Shown piece by piece: positions 52,189 through 60,993 of a DNA stretch of 64,000 bases. The notes under the pieces are model-generated. The model ran no database searches, had not been told where the DNA came from, and saw only the letters and a list, made by a program, of their open reading frames with translations. Made by a program: the position numbers and the translations under genes. Positions within the stretch are counted from its first letter, which is position 1, and every line of letters starts with the position of its first letter. The DNA comes from Cyclobacteriaceae bacterium (GTDB lineage: Bacteria > Bacteroidota > Bacteroidia > Cytophagales > Cyclobacteriaceae): the NCBI GenBank assembly GCA_021648745.1, contig JAKISE010000004.1:4607-68606 (forward strand), written 5' to 3'.

Positions 52189-54528
52189 CTAGAGGTTATT
52201 ATTAATGCCAAAATGGTGGAGTACGTTCTTGAGTAGTAAACTCATTTTATCATCTTTATAAACTGCCCAAGGCGCAGCCACAGAACCAACATTAAACACC
52301 TGCCCCCCATCTTCCCTTTGCCAATAGATAATTTCAGATATTATTCCTGATGGGTTTTCTTGTATAGGCCCATTATTGGCTATGTAGTCTATTCCGTTTC
52401 TATTTTTATTGTAACTTCTAGCTAATGAAACAATCCCTCTTGGTTCCTTGAGATTTAAAAATTGTGGAACAGTATGATCACGAGGTGGAATACTTTGGAG
52501 CACGGGCAATCGAACGTCATATTCATGACCCACGGCTCCTAAAAACTGCTTTTCAAGATTGGGTTCGCCCATAAGATCTCCCTTTTTTACATCAATTTTA
52601 TTTGGAGTGTTAAATAGAAAATGGTCTGGTTCAATTACTGTGTAACTTTGAAAATCTTTACTTTGAGATTTCCACCCTAGAGTTTCCAGACCTATTAACT
52701 TCCAAGCTGGCATCTCGCAGTAGCGCATAAGTGACCCTCGTTTGCCATCCTGACTGTGAAATATATGCCCAACCTGTGTGGCTTTACTTGCAGCCATAGC
52801 ACCTGGAAATTTGCGACATTCCATAATATTGTAGCCTTCGTCAAAACTAACGCGCCAAAACATACTATTCCCGCTTAGCGCAGTAATTGTGCCACCTTCA
52901 GAAAGGTAATTCTGAACTCCTAGGTACGCTTTCTCTGTCCAATATTCACTATGAGAAAGCAAAAAAACAGTTTTGTAATCCTTTAATATTTCTGGATCCT
53001 TATCTATATCAGTATCTGTTAAAAGGTCGTAAGAATAATTGTTTTCTTCAAGCCACAAATGAATAAAGCGTTCTCCACGAGTCCACTGACTAAAGGTGTT
53101 GTTTTCCTCATAATAGGTTTTATATGGGCCAGCATTTGGCCAAGGCATGTTCACACCAGATTGAAAAGTTGGTTGACCAGCACGGTGTTCTTGGTATTGC
53201 GAAAAACCTGGGTATTCGGGTTTGGATAGCTTTTTAACATCACCTGTACGCCAATTGGTTAGGCCAGCCTTTACATTTGCTGCAAATGGATAACTGTTGT
53301 AGGCAATCCAAGTGTTGGTAGATGCTAAGACTAAAATGGGAGCAGCAGCTTTTTTTGTAGGACGACTGACTACAAACGTGTTATTATAATATTTTAATTG
53401 TCCATCGATTTTAAATTTAAATCTTGCAACATAAAATCCCTGTCTTGCGTCCTTTGGAATTTTGTATTTATGACTAATCTTCCATCGACAGTCATAAAGA
53501 TCATCGCTGGCAAACCTGAGAGCATGCCCGCGAGTAGGGTCGTCATATGGTTGGTAATTAGGGTTTAAACGGGGTCCACGTTTATCATTAAAAGACGGGC
53601 CTCCAATCATCCATGTAGCATTGTTAATGATCTGCCCAGTTCTATTATTCTTGCTTTCATCAGCGATAATAGCTCCTTTTTCTTCAGAAAATTTCCAATG
53701 GGCTAAAAGGCCAGACTGAGCGGGGTTAGACAAAGCCATTGAATTGTTATGAACTATTATTTCATCTTTATTTAAGGCACGATTGTATACCAAACAATTC
53801 GCCAGATCACCATCATAAAAGAAATTAGTTTTCCCTTTAAGGGAGGATGCAGCTAATTTCAAGTTTCCTGATAATTCTAAAAGAGGTTTGGCATACAAAG
53901 CATCAGCAACAAGAAAACCATCAATGTGAATTTTTGCTTTGGACCCATCCCAGGTAGCCACAACATGATGCCATTTTTTTTCTATAATATAACCTAACGG
54001 AGTTTGAAGAACATGATTACCAATTTTTAGTTCTACAACACCTTTATTTAAGTATATTCCATAGCTCAGCTCATCTTTCTCTTCTGATTGAGTGATTAGA
54101 CCTTGTCGTGACCTTATATCAAATGCTCTTACCCAACACTCAAGAGTTAAAGCTTTAACATTGGCTAATCCCTTAGTAATATTGATATATGAACCAGGGT
54201 AAATTGGCTGAGGAATGGGCTCAGAACTTGTACTAAAAAGTGTTATGTCTTTTTCCATACTGTCAGGGTCGCTGCCCAATCGCACTATTGAAAGCTCATA
54301 AGGAACAGTGCTACTCACTCTTAAATGCAATTCATCCCCAGGTTTGAGTTGCTTTTGACTATACGCATGTACACCAGTTACTAAAGTTGATTGATGAGCA
54401 GGAAATGGGAGCGAAATGGCATTGTCAATATCCTTGTTAGATTTACAATTCTGCAAGAATAAACCAAGTCCAATGGACAGACCTGCTATGAAAAATCTTC
54501 TTGAGATGTAATTCGATTTTTTTCTCAT
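52189..54528 (-). CDS. N,N-dimethylformamidase large-subunit-like lipoprotein
   Basis: A 779-aa exported protein. Signal peptide with twin-arginine-like RRFFIAGLSIGLGLF and lipobox FLQNC, then a LamG/concanavalin-like insert (about residues 114-262: LTLECWVRAFD, KKWHHVVATWDGSK) and a large C-terminal domain typical of DMFase beta subunits (ASTNTWIAYNSYPF, LLSHSEYWTEKAYLG, ALSGNSMFWRVSFD). Known DMFase has a 2-Tyr-1-carboxylate iron site; Tyr in AYNSY and Glu in HSEYW are candidates. The small alpha subunit gene is not seen. I chose the ATG at 54528; one at 54537 overlaps the preceding gene. Confidence 0.82.
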   Translation of the reverse strand: MRKKSNYISRRFFIAGLSIGLGLFLQNCKSNKDIDNAISLPFPAHQSTLVTGVHAYSQKQLKPGDELHLRVSSTVPYELSIVRLGSDPDSMEKDITLFSTSSEPIPQPIYPGSYINITKGLANVKALTLECWVRAFDIRSRQGLITQSEEKDELSYGIYLNKGVVELKIGNHVLQTPLGYIIEKKWHHVVATWDGSKAKIHIDGFLVADALYAKPLLELSGNLKLAASSLKGKTNFFYDGDLANCLVYNRALNKDEIIVHNNSMALSNPAQSGLLAHWKFSEEKGAIIADESKNNRTGQIINNATWMIGGPSFNDKRGPRLNPNYQPYDDPTRGHALRFASDDLYDCRWKISHKYKIPKDARQGFYVARFKFKIDGQLKYYNNTFVVSRPTKKAAAPILVLASTNTWIAYNSYPFAANVKAGLTNWRTGDVKKLSKPEYPGFSQYQEHRAGQPTFQSGVNMPWPNAGPYKTYYEENNTFSQWTRGERFIHLWLEENNYSYDLLTDTDIDKDPEILKDYKTVFLLSHSEYWTEKAYLGVQNYLSEGGTITALSGNSMFWRVSFDEGYNIMECRKFPGAMAASKATQVGHIFHSQDGKRGSLMRYCEMPAWKLIGLETLGWKSQSKDFQSYTVIEPDHFLFNTPNKIDVKKGDLMGEPNLEKQFLGAVGHEYDVRLPVLQSIPPRDHTVPQFLNLKEPRGIVSLARSYNKNRNGIDYIANNGPIQENPSGIISEIIYWQREDGGQVFNVGSVAAPWAVYKDDKMSLLLKNVLHHFGINNNL

Positions 54529-54529
54529 T

Positions 54530-56908
54530 TTAATCATTTATTTTATTTATCCAAATATTTGGCTGCAGGGGTCGCTCAGGAGCTAAGGTGTTATTCCAGT
54601 TGCAACCAGCAATATCAGGGTCACCATCATTATCCAAATCTTCCACAGCGGAAAGGTGGGACCCAGATGTGGAGATAACGTGTTCTTTCCATAAATTAGC
54701 TTCGATATCTATGCATTCAAAAATGGAAATATAACCAGCTCGTCTAGGTGATTTCCAGTTTTGATGCATTTGTGCTGTATAAATGTCCAGTTTCCCATCC
54801 CCATTAAAATCAGCTATACCAATGGAATGAAGTCGTTCTCTGTTATTCAGAACCATGTTTCTTTTCCATGAATCATCAAGTGGATTATCATCTCCTTTGT
54901 ACCACCATACACCACTGATTTCATGTCCTTTTTCTTCACATATCAGCACAATATCATTTAGTCCATCATTATCAAGATCGACTACAGCACTCTGTGCTTC
55001 ACGAGGAAAATCTGGATCAATCATGCGATCAACCCATAGTGCTTCCGGATGTTTTTTAAGATTTGAATTTCCAGGGTTTTCAAGCCACCCATTTCCGAAT
55101 AGTGCATCTATATCTCCATCGTTATCCACATCGCCCAAAGACATGCCTGTGCGAGTATGAGGATCCCCCTTAAAACCACTAATTTCATAATATTTCCATT
55201 TCCCACTTTTAGGATTTTTAATCCCTGGTATGTAAAAAACCCGAGCGTTAAAGGATTGCAGTATCATATCGGGCAACCCGTCTCCGTTAATATCTGCACT
55301 TTTAATCATGTCTGTATTGGGGTTAACTTCAAGGGGAATTATAGTGTGTTCTACCCAGTCTTTTTGTTTGGATAATTCACCACCTGGGTTTTCAAGCCAA
55401 ATAATGACCGAACTTCCTTCAAAACCTTTTGCAATAACTGGATCCATATCACCATCCTTGTCTACATCTACCCATACGTTACCTACAAAATCACCCTTAT
55501 TAATACGGTGCATTTCCCAATTGGGTCCTTCGTACCAAACCATTTTGTAACCATCGCTTGTACCTTGGCTTGCATCAAAAAACAAATCCATGTTACCATC
55601 TTGGTTAATATCTACAATAGTAGTTTGCGCATTATAAGGCCCAGGGTAACCACCAGACCATGGTTTAGTCACATCAACATCAGGGTGGAAGGATGGTAAA
55701 ATAATATTATCAAACTCCCAAGAGCTTATGTTTTGAATGATATCATCTGTGTTTTTGCTAAAAACAGTCATGTTTTCTAATAGATAAAGTCCGGATTTTC
55801 CACTTACCACTATATCTAAATCTGAATCTTTATCTATATCAATAGTATTGATTTTCATTCCTGTACCAACCAGTGCATTGTGTGATATAACGTGTTTGGT
55901 AAATGAGGCAGTTTTAGGGTCTATATCATACCAATAAATTCCAAGAGGATCCATTGATCCAGGGTCCTTGCCTTGATGCCCACGCAACCGCTTTCCAGTA
56001 ACCAAATCCATACGACCATCGTTATTTACATCCGCCATTTCAAGAGCATGAACCTGAGAAAATGTAGAATCAATGGTGTGGCGAACCCAACTACGTTCTT
56101 TATTATTGACTTTTTGTTCGAGCCAATACAGTCCATAATTATGTGCCATCCCAAAAATAATATCGTTGTGCCCATCGCCATTTACGTCAAAAACCTGCAT
56201 TGGCATACTGCCCATATCGTCCGCAATTTGAAACTCAGGAAAAAATTGCCATTTGTCATTTGCAATGTCATTCGGAGCCTTAAACCAGCCTTTTGTACTG
56301 ATCATATCTAGTTTTCCATCTCCATCTATATCGCCTAAACCAACACCGTGTTTTACTTTTGTTGTATCCATTGTGTGCCGAACAAACGTACCATTTTGAT
56401 TTTCTAACCAATGTGCTTCAGTATAGAACCAAAGGCTAGGTATAAGGTCAGGATCTCCATCGCCATCCACATCTTCAAAAAGAAGAAATTCTGTGTATTG
56501 CGAGTCTGCTATTTTATGTTGAATCCAAGGCTGCCCACTATTTTTTGTATTTTCATACCAATAGATATTCTGATCTTCGAACCAGCCCCACGATACTAAA
56601 TCAGTCCACCCATCACCGTTTATATCAACCGGGTATTCACCTCCATTGCTTACAAATTCGCCATGAGATTTTACATCTCGCAATGGGTGTTTAATAAATT
56701 TTGGTCCTTCAAACCAAAACGCACCACTAGTTATATCAAGTATTCCATCGTTGTTAACATCAAAGACAGAGGAACCTTCAGAATAAGGACCAAACCATTG
56801 TTTGCTTGGGCCATCTATTTTTTGAACAAGAAATTTTGGGTCACCCGTGTTGGCGAAAGTAAGGTTGCCAAGCATAAGAGCCGAAAGTATAAAAATTAAA
56901 TTTTTCAT
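54530..56908 (-). CDS. Secreted FG-GAP/VCBS repeat protein with 14 calcium-binding repeats
   Basis: A 792-aa exported protein with signal peptide (MKNLIFILSALMLGNLTFA). I count 14 copies of the D-x-[DN]-x-D-G-x-x-D motif (for example VDINGDGWTDL, EDVDGDGDPDL, ADVNNDGRMDL, GDVDNDGDIDA, EDLDNDGDPDI), each followed by a W-F/Y strand. Fourteen blades suggest two seven-bladed beta-propellers. Such proteins bind calcium and often carbohydrates or act as lectin/lyase scaffolds; no catalytic domain is recognised. It overlaps or abuts the DMFase-like gene. Confidence 0.88.
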   Translation of the reverse strand: MKNLIFILSALMLGNLTFANTGDPKFLVQKIDGPSKQWFGPYSEGSSVFDVNNDGILDITSGAFWFEGPKFIKHPLRDVKSHGEFVSNGGEYPVDINGDGWTDLVSWGWFEDQNIYWYENTKNSGQPWIQHKIADSQYTEFLLFEDVDGDGDPDLIPSLWFYTEAHWLENQNGTFVRHTMDTTKVKHGVGLGDIDGDGKLDMISTKGWFKAPNDIANDKWQFFPEFQIADDMGSMPMQVFDVNGDGHNDIIFGMAHNYGLYWLEQKVNNKERSWVRHTIDSTFSQVHALEMADVNNDGRMDLVTGKRLRGHQGKDPGSMDPLGIYWYDIDPKTASFTKHVISHNALVGTGMKINTIDIDKDSDLDIVVSGKSGLYLLENMTVFSKNTDDIIQNISSWEFDNIILPSFHPDVDVTKPWSGGYPGPYNAQTTIVDINQDGNMDLFFDASQGTSDGYKMVWYEGPNWEMHRINKGDFVGNVWVDVDKDGDMDPVIAKGFEGSSVIIWLENPGGELSKQKDWVEHTIIPLEVNPNTDMIKSADINGDGLPDMILQSFNARVFYIPGIKNPKSGKWKYYEISGFKGDPHTRTGMSLGDVDNDGDIDALFGNGWLENPGNSNLKKHPEALWVDRMIDPDFPREAQSAVVDLDNDGLNDIVLICEEKGHEISGVWWYKGDDNPLDDSWKRNMVLNNRERLHSIGIADFNGDGKLDIYTAQMHQNWKSPRRAGYISIFECIDIEANLWKEHVISTSGSHLSAVEDLDNDGDPDIAGCNWNNTLAPERPLQPNIWINKIND

Positions 56909-57116
56909 GGTGTTTTATATTTATATCAAATTGTGTAAACGCCCTTAACAAATAGATAATGCGCGCAGTGTTTACTAGTATTTTTTTAATTTACCTAATT
57001 TAGAGATTTAGTGCGTTGAACTAAATTAAACACAACAAACCTTTTGACTTTAACTATTACTTAACTTCCTTTCTCCCATACTAAACCTTTATTAATCTGT
57101 TGACAAAGTGGAACTT

Positions 57117-58397
57117 TTAATATTCAACCATTAGTACTGGGCCGGGCCAGTTTATTTCAAGCCCATGTCCTTCAAATTCCGAATAAATACTTATTTCATT
57201 ATTACCAGACTTTAAAAATTCTACAGGTACAGGAATTCGGTTAAAACTAAAATGGTGAAATTCTCCAAAATTATCTGCAATTCTATGACCGTTTACTCTT
57301 ATTTCATGAACAGATCCATCGTTTGTAGCAGCAGACCAAGTGGATACTGTAATCCAGGCGCTACGAGCATTTTTTAAATCATCCGAAAGGTTGATATGGC
57401 AGGATTTAGTTTTCCCGATACGCACACTGAAATCTTCTGGTACATCATCGCTTTTATACATTTTAACTATTCGTTGACGATCTAAAACGATATTACTTAC
57501 TGCTGGTGTTATGGTGGTAATGCCATTTTTTAACACGATTCGAGCTGCAATCTTCATAGGTTCTTTCTGATCAGGAAGATTACTTGTATTCCAAATTACC
57601 GAAAATGGAGGATTGAGATCAGTGCCGATATTGTATTTCAAGGATTTCTTTATCTCGCTTCCGAAATCATATTTAAGATCGGTCAAATCATATTGATAAT
57701 GCCATTGGCGAAAAACACCGTTTCCCTCCCAATCGAAGTCCTCATATAAACCAATAAACTCTACACGATCCACAGAATCAGTATAATCTGCTTTGATTTT
57801 AGCCGCAACTTCGGGATATTCACCGATTGAAGAATTTGAATCTATATTGGAAATTTCTCCTACTACATGTATTTTGGTATCATCATAATAAACCCTCACC
57901 ACTACACCATACACCCAAAACCAACCCCAATCAAAATTAAAGCAAGTTTGTTCTGAAACGGAGAAGGACAACGTGTTATCACCTTCTTTTAGATGATTTA
58001 GAGGAACTAGTACTGCTTGTTGCAACTGAGTGCTATAATAGCATTCAGAACGTGCGCCTTTTCCTAAATTTTGAATAATAGGTAGTGGTATAAGTTCGTT
58101 GTTATTTACGCGTACACTGCGTTTGGTAGATCCGCAATGTCCACCCCAATGTTCAGCCATAACTTCTACCTTGATTGCTTTGTCTAAATCTATATTTTTT
58201 ATGGTAATTTCTTCTGGAGGCTGTTGTTCTTTACACTGCTCACGGTAGCTGCTTGAATCAGCATAAATAAGCATTAGCAACTCATCATTAGTATAAGTAT
58301 ATTCTCGAAAAATGTCTCCAGGTTTTGGTTGGGCAAATAATGAGCTAACACTTAACAAACCCAATAGTGCAAAAATTGAAAATTTTGTAAAATTCAT
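57117..58397 (-). CDS. Exported protein of unknown function, 426 aa
   Basis: It begins with a clear signal peptide (MNFTKFSIFALLGLLSVSSL then FAQPKPGD). The mature protein is beta-rich, with two similar halves: EHWGGHCGSTKRSVRVNNNE and SVSEQTCFNFDWGWFWVYG in the first, and SAWITVSTWSAATNDGSVHE and RVNGHRIADNFGEFHHFSF in the second. These look like carbohydrate-binding-type beta-sandwiches with tryptophan and histidine-rich faces. I recognise no family. It lies between the 370-codon lipoprotein gene and the FG-GAP gene, on the same strand. Confidence 0.7.
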   Translation of the reverse strand: MNFTKFSIFALLGLLSVSSLFAQPKPGDIFREYTYTNDELLMLIYADSSSYREQCKEQQPPEEITIKNIDLDKAIKVEVMAEHWGGHCGSTKRSVRVNNNELIPLPIIQNLGKGARSECYYSTQLQQAVLVPLNHLKEGDNTLSFSVSEQTCFNFDWGWFWVYGVVVRVYYDDTKIHVVGEISNIDSNSSIGEYPEVAAKIKADYTDSVDRVEFIGLYEDFDWEGNGVFRQWHYQYDLTDLKYDFGSEIKKSLKYNIGTDLNPPFSVIWNTSNLPDQKEPMKIAARIVLKNGITTITPAVSNIVLDRQRIVKMYKSDDVPEDFSVRIGKTKSCHINLSDDLKNARSAWITVSTWSAATNDGSVHEIRVNGHRIADNFGEFHHFSFNRIPVPVEFLKSGNNEISIYSEFEGHGLEINWPGPVLMVEY

Positions 58398-58402
58398 ATT
58401 TA

Positions 58403-59476
58403 TTAGTTTATAGGTGTAATTTTAATGTTAAACCACTCAGTTGGTTGACCCATAAACTGGAATAACCCGAAGGAGCCTTTATGAAATTTAGTTTTATTAT
58501 TCTTAATGTTTTCATCACTTTCTTCACACAACCACTCTTCAGGTTCCAATTCACCTGCAGGCCATATTTTGAATCTAGCACGATTGATGTTATCCTTAAA
58601 AATCACTTGCTGCCGTACTCGAAATTCACGCCCTGCCTCGTACTTAAAAGGCTTTGGAGGGTAAGTCTTTGCCACCCAAACCCTGTCATCATAAAGCAAA
58701 TCTCCCCAGGCCAGCCAAGTTTGTGCAGAACCTCCATTCCTCTTTGGGCTAATGGTTGCCAAACCCGCTGTTGACCAACCGGGCTTTATTCCAATCGGGG
58801 GAATTGCAGCTTCATGACCAGCAAAAAAATCAGCCAACCCAAGAAAATAGCCTGTTGTATCACCAAATATTACAGAATAAGTAGCTTCTTGACTCCCATA
58901 AGGGGAACCTAAAAGAAGCAATGCATCCTTTTCAACTGGAGCAACAGTTCTGATTGTATTTTTTTTAGAATCCAATTCGAATGCTCCGTTTACAATCTGA
59001 CCTATTTCTTGAATATGTGAATACCCTGATAAGTCTGTTAAATCTAGAGAGTTATCCACTGGAGAGCTATCCCAAGTGAATGTTACTCTTTTATTATATG
59101 TTGCTCCTAATGAGTCTATTACTTTGATATCTAATTGATTATCACCAGCAGATAGTTTTGTCGAACTTATTGGGATTTCAATATTAAAATCACCGTTTCC
59201 AAATAGCCTGTTTCTAGAAATGCTGTCCTTTATAATATCAATACCCTTGATATAAAATGAGACACCCGTACCATTATTTAATTGGTAAGATGCTTCCTTG
59301 GCCACTCCGGAAAAATGCCCAAGAACATTAATATCATTGTGTCGATATTTGAATTGTTGATTAGAACCATATGTCAATTGAATGCTGTTATTAGTGTTAT
59401 CAGGCTGTTGGCAGCCAGAAGCAAGGAGCATACATAGTGCAAAAATTATTGGGTAGATTATTTTATTACCTAACAT
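58403..59476 (-). CDS. Lipoprotein of unknown function, 357 aa
   Basis: The signal peptide ends with the lipobox LLASGC, so the mature protein is a lipoprotein, probably on the outer membrane. Beta-strand-rich middle regions (FDIEIPISSTKLSAGDNQLD-like pattern near 60-150) and a C-terminal jelly-roll-like segment (AGREFRVRQQVIFKDNINRA, GSFGLFQFMGQPTEWFNIKI) suggest a carbohydrate-binding or LamG-like fold. I chose the ATG at 59476 because it begins the signal peptide; codons are open to 59515. First gene of the exported-protein run, behind the shared motif at 59600. Confidence 0.68.
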   Translation of the reverse strand: MLGNKIIYPIIFALCMLLASGCQQPDNTNNSIQLTYGSNQQFKYRHNDINVLGHFSGVAKEASYQLNNGTGVSFYIKGIDIIKDSISRNRLFGNGDFNIEIPISSTKLSAGDNQLDIKVIDSLGATYNKRVTFTWDSSPVDNSLDLTDLSGYSHIQEIGQIVNGAFELDSKKNTIRTVAPVEKDALLLLGSPYGSQEATYSVIFGDTTGYFLGLADFFAGHEAAIPPIGIKPGWSTAGLATISPKRNGGSAQTWLAWGDLLYDDRVWVAKTYPPKPFKYEAGREFRVRQQVIFKDNINRARFKIWPAGELEPEEWLCEESDENIKNNKTKFHKGSFGLFQFMGQPTEWFNIKITPIN

Positions 59477-59599
59477 TTTATTAAATTTAAGTGCCTTTAT
59501 CAATTGCATAAGCATAGTTTGAGCATTTACTTTTTAAGTATCACAACCTTAAGTTCGAAATCCATTAAATAGTTCGCACATCATAAATTTTTTAAAACG

Positions 59600-59642
59600 A
59601 ACTTAGTACGCAAAGTAAAATATTTATATATACATATACCAA
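59600..59642 (-). promoter_or_regulatory. Promoter and shared operator motif of the exported-protein operon
   Basis: Read on the minus strand, TTG (59642-59640), 22 bp, then TACTTTG (59617-59611), with the motif ACTTTGCGTACTAAGTT (59616-59600) identical in all 17 bases to the one at the gntR promoter. This exact match, 20 kb away and on the other strand, is strong evidence of a shared regulator. Confidence 0.7.
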
Positions 59643-59904
59643 TATTTTTTCATTTTTTATTTTGCAATAAACTGATATATATAATAAATATATGATTATT
59701 ACATCACTTGAGTCTATATTTTTTTTGCAAAATAGATGTTGGATAGATGTTTCTTTGAGTACTAACTATATCTATTTTTTGAATTTTTGCTAATGAAGTA
59801 TTTAAGGTGCTTTATGTATAAAAACTCAAAATGCTTGAGACTTTACTCGCTGCCATTAATTTTTTGTATATCTAATTAAAAATTTAGAAAACTTGGTGCT
59901 TTTA

Positions 59905-60167
59905 ACCTGAGTTTGGGATAAGGAATGCTGTCAGCTTTAATCGAAACTTTCATAAACAACTTAGATTTTTGTAGGACTAACGGGTTAATTCAATAAAATA
60001 TAAGGAGGTTTAGGGAAGTTTGGTTAAAGCCCAAAGGGAAAATATCTAGCAGGCAATCTTTTGAAGATAAAAATCTTGAAATAATCTATTATATTTTTGC
60101 TTTTTATATTAAAAAGCTCACCTAATATTTTATTTTCTGGCAGCTATTCCTTATCCCGAACTCAGGT
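59905..60167. mobile_element. MITE family A, copy 4 (263 bp)
   Basis: Same length and plan as copy 1. The left end is ACCTGAGTTTGGGATAAGGA and the right end reads inward ACCTGAGTTCGGGATAAGGA. Internal TATAAGGAGGTTTAGGGAAG and AAATATCTAGCAGGCAATCT match copy 1. Flanking TTA on both sides is a possible target duplication. It lies in the divergent promoter region between the exported-protein run and susC. Confidence 0.88.
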
Positions 60168-60399
60168 TTATACTAAAATTGAATTTCTTGAATTAAGTGG
60201 ATTTTCTAATGGCAACGCTCGCAAAAAGTCAAGTCCAACTCTAATGCCACGTTTTGGTTTCTTTTAGTCTTATGGAAGTTTAGGAAAGTACTTAATGGCA
60301 CAGCCTTGTTTTTATATTGTTTGTTTATTTATTATAAACTGTCGTTCATAGATTGAAAATATTGGTTTTTAATGATGTTGCAATATTACTATTAAGTTT
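60168..60399. other. Intergenic, A+T-rich
   Basis: No gene or structured RNA recognised. It separates the MITE from a variant of the shared operator motif. It is part of the large divergent regulatory region of the locus. Confidence 0.4.
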
Positions 60400-60416
60400 A
60401 AGTTAGTGCGCAAAGA
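60400..60416 (-). promoter_or_regulatory. Variant of the shared operator motif
   Basis: Read on the minus strand, TCTTTGCGCACTAACTT differs from the gntR-promoter motif at three or four of 17 positions. It has no good promoter beside it and no gene starts near it on that strand, so it may be an auxiliary operator for susC or a relic. Confidence 0.4.
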
Positions 60417-60455
60417 GAATAATTTTAAATATATTAACAGTATATCTAATAAATC

Positions 60456-60482
60456 TTATCAATGGTTAGTAACCATTGATAA
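60456..60482. promoter_or_regulatory. Perfect 27-bp palindrome upstream of susC
   Basis: TTATCAATGGTTA-G-TAACCATTGATAA is a perfect dyad. It lies about 100 bp upstream of the susC promoter, the place for an activator site. It is unrelated to the 17-bp motif. Confidence 0.55.
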
Positions 60483-60581
60483 ATAGTTGATTATGGTCAT
60501 CAAATGCAATATTGAATTGAAATGACAATTAAATAATTGATGCATTGAGGCTAACTATTCATAATTTTTTTTCAATAATGT

Positions 60582-60623
60582 TTTGGTTTTTTAATTAAGT
60601 ATTCATACTTTGCGTACTAACTT
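60582..60623 (+). promoter_or_regulatory. Promoter and shared operator motif of susC
   Basis: TTTG (60582-60585), exactly 20 bp, then TACTTTG (60606-60612), with the motif ACTTTGCGTACTAACTT (60607-60623) one base different from the gntR-promoter copy. The susC leader would be about 375 nt, unusually long, and includes a 30-codon open frame (60649-60741). Confidence 0.68.
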
Positions 60624-60993
60624 AAATATTTACCGATTTGCATTAGGCATGAATATGGAGCAAAACACAATTGGATTTAGAATAATGTTCCCCAAAAACG
60701 CATTATGGTGGATTTATTTTAGAGGAGGCATGGTAAAGTAACTTCCCACAAAATTATTATGGAGTATAATAAGTGGCTTGTTATTGTAATGTTATGTAGT
60801 AAAGAATTGGAAAATATTATTAAAAACTCGATTATAATTTGCTGAATGAATTTAAACAATGAATAATGGAAAAGCTATTCGATACAAGTTAGAAAAGAGA
60901 GATACCGTTTAGAGCGATATCACTTTCAATGGTTTCCGTTCATTTTGAAAGGGAAATCCATTATTTAACCCAATATTTAAACTTTAAAAAATT

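Noticed and set aside
54855..56899. A series of plus-strand open frames opposite the FG-GAP gene
   Set aside because: They are shadows of the repetitive D/N/G-rich coding sequence on the minus strand.
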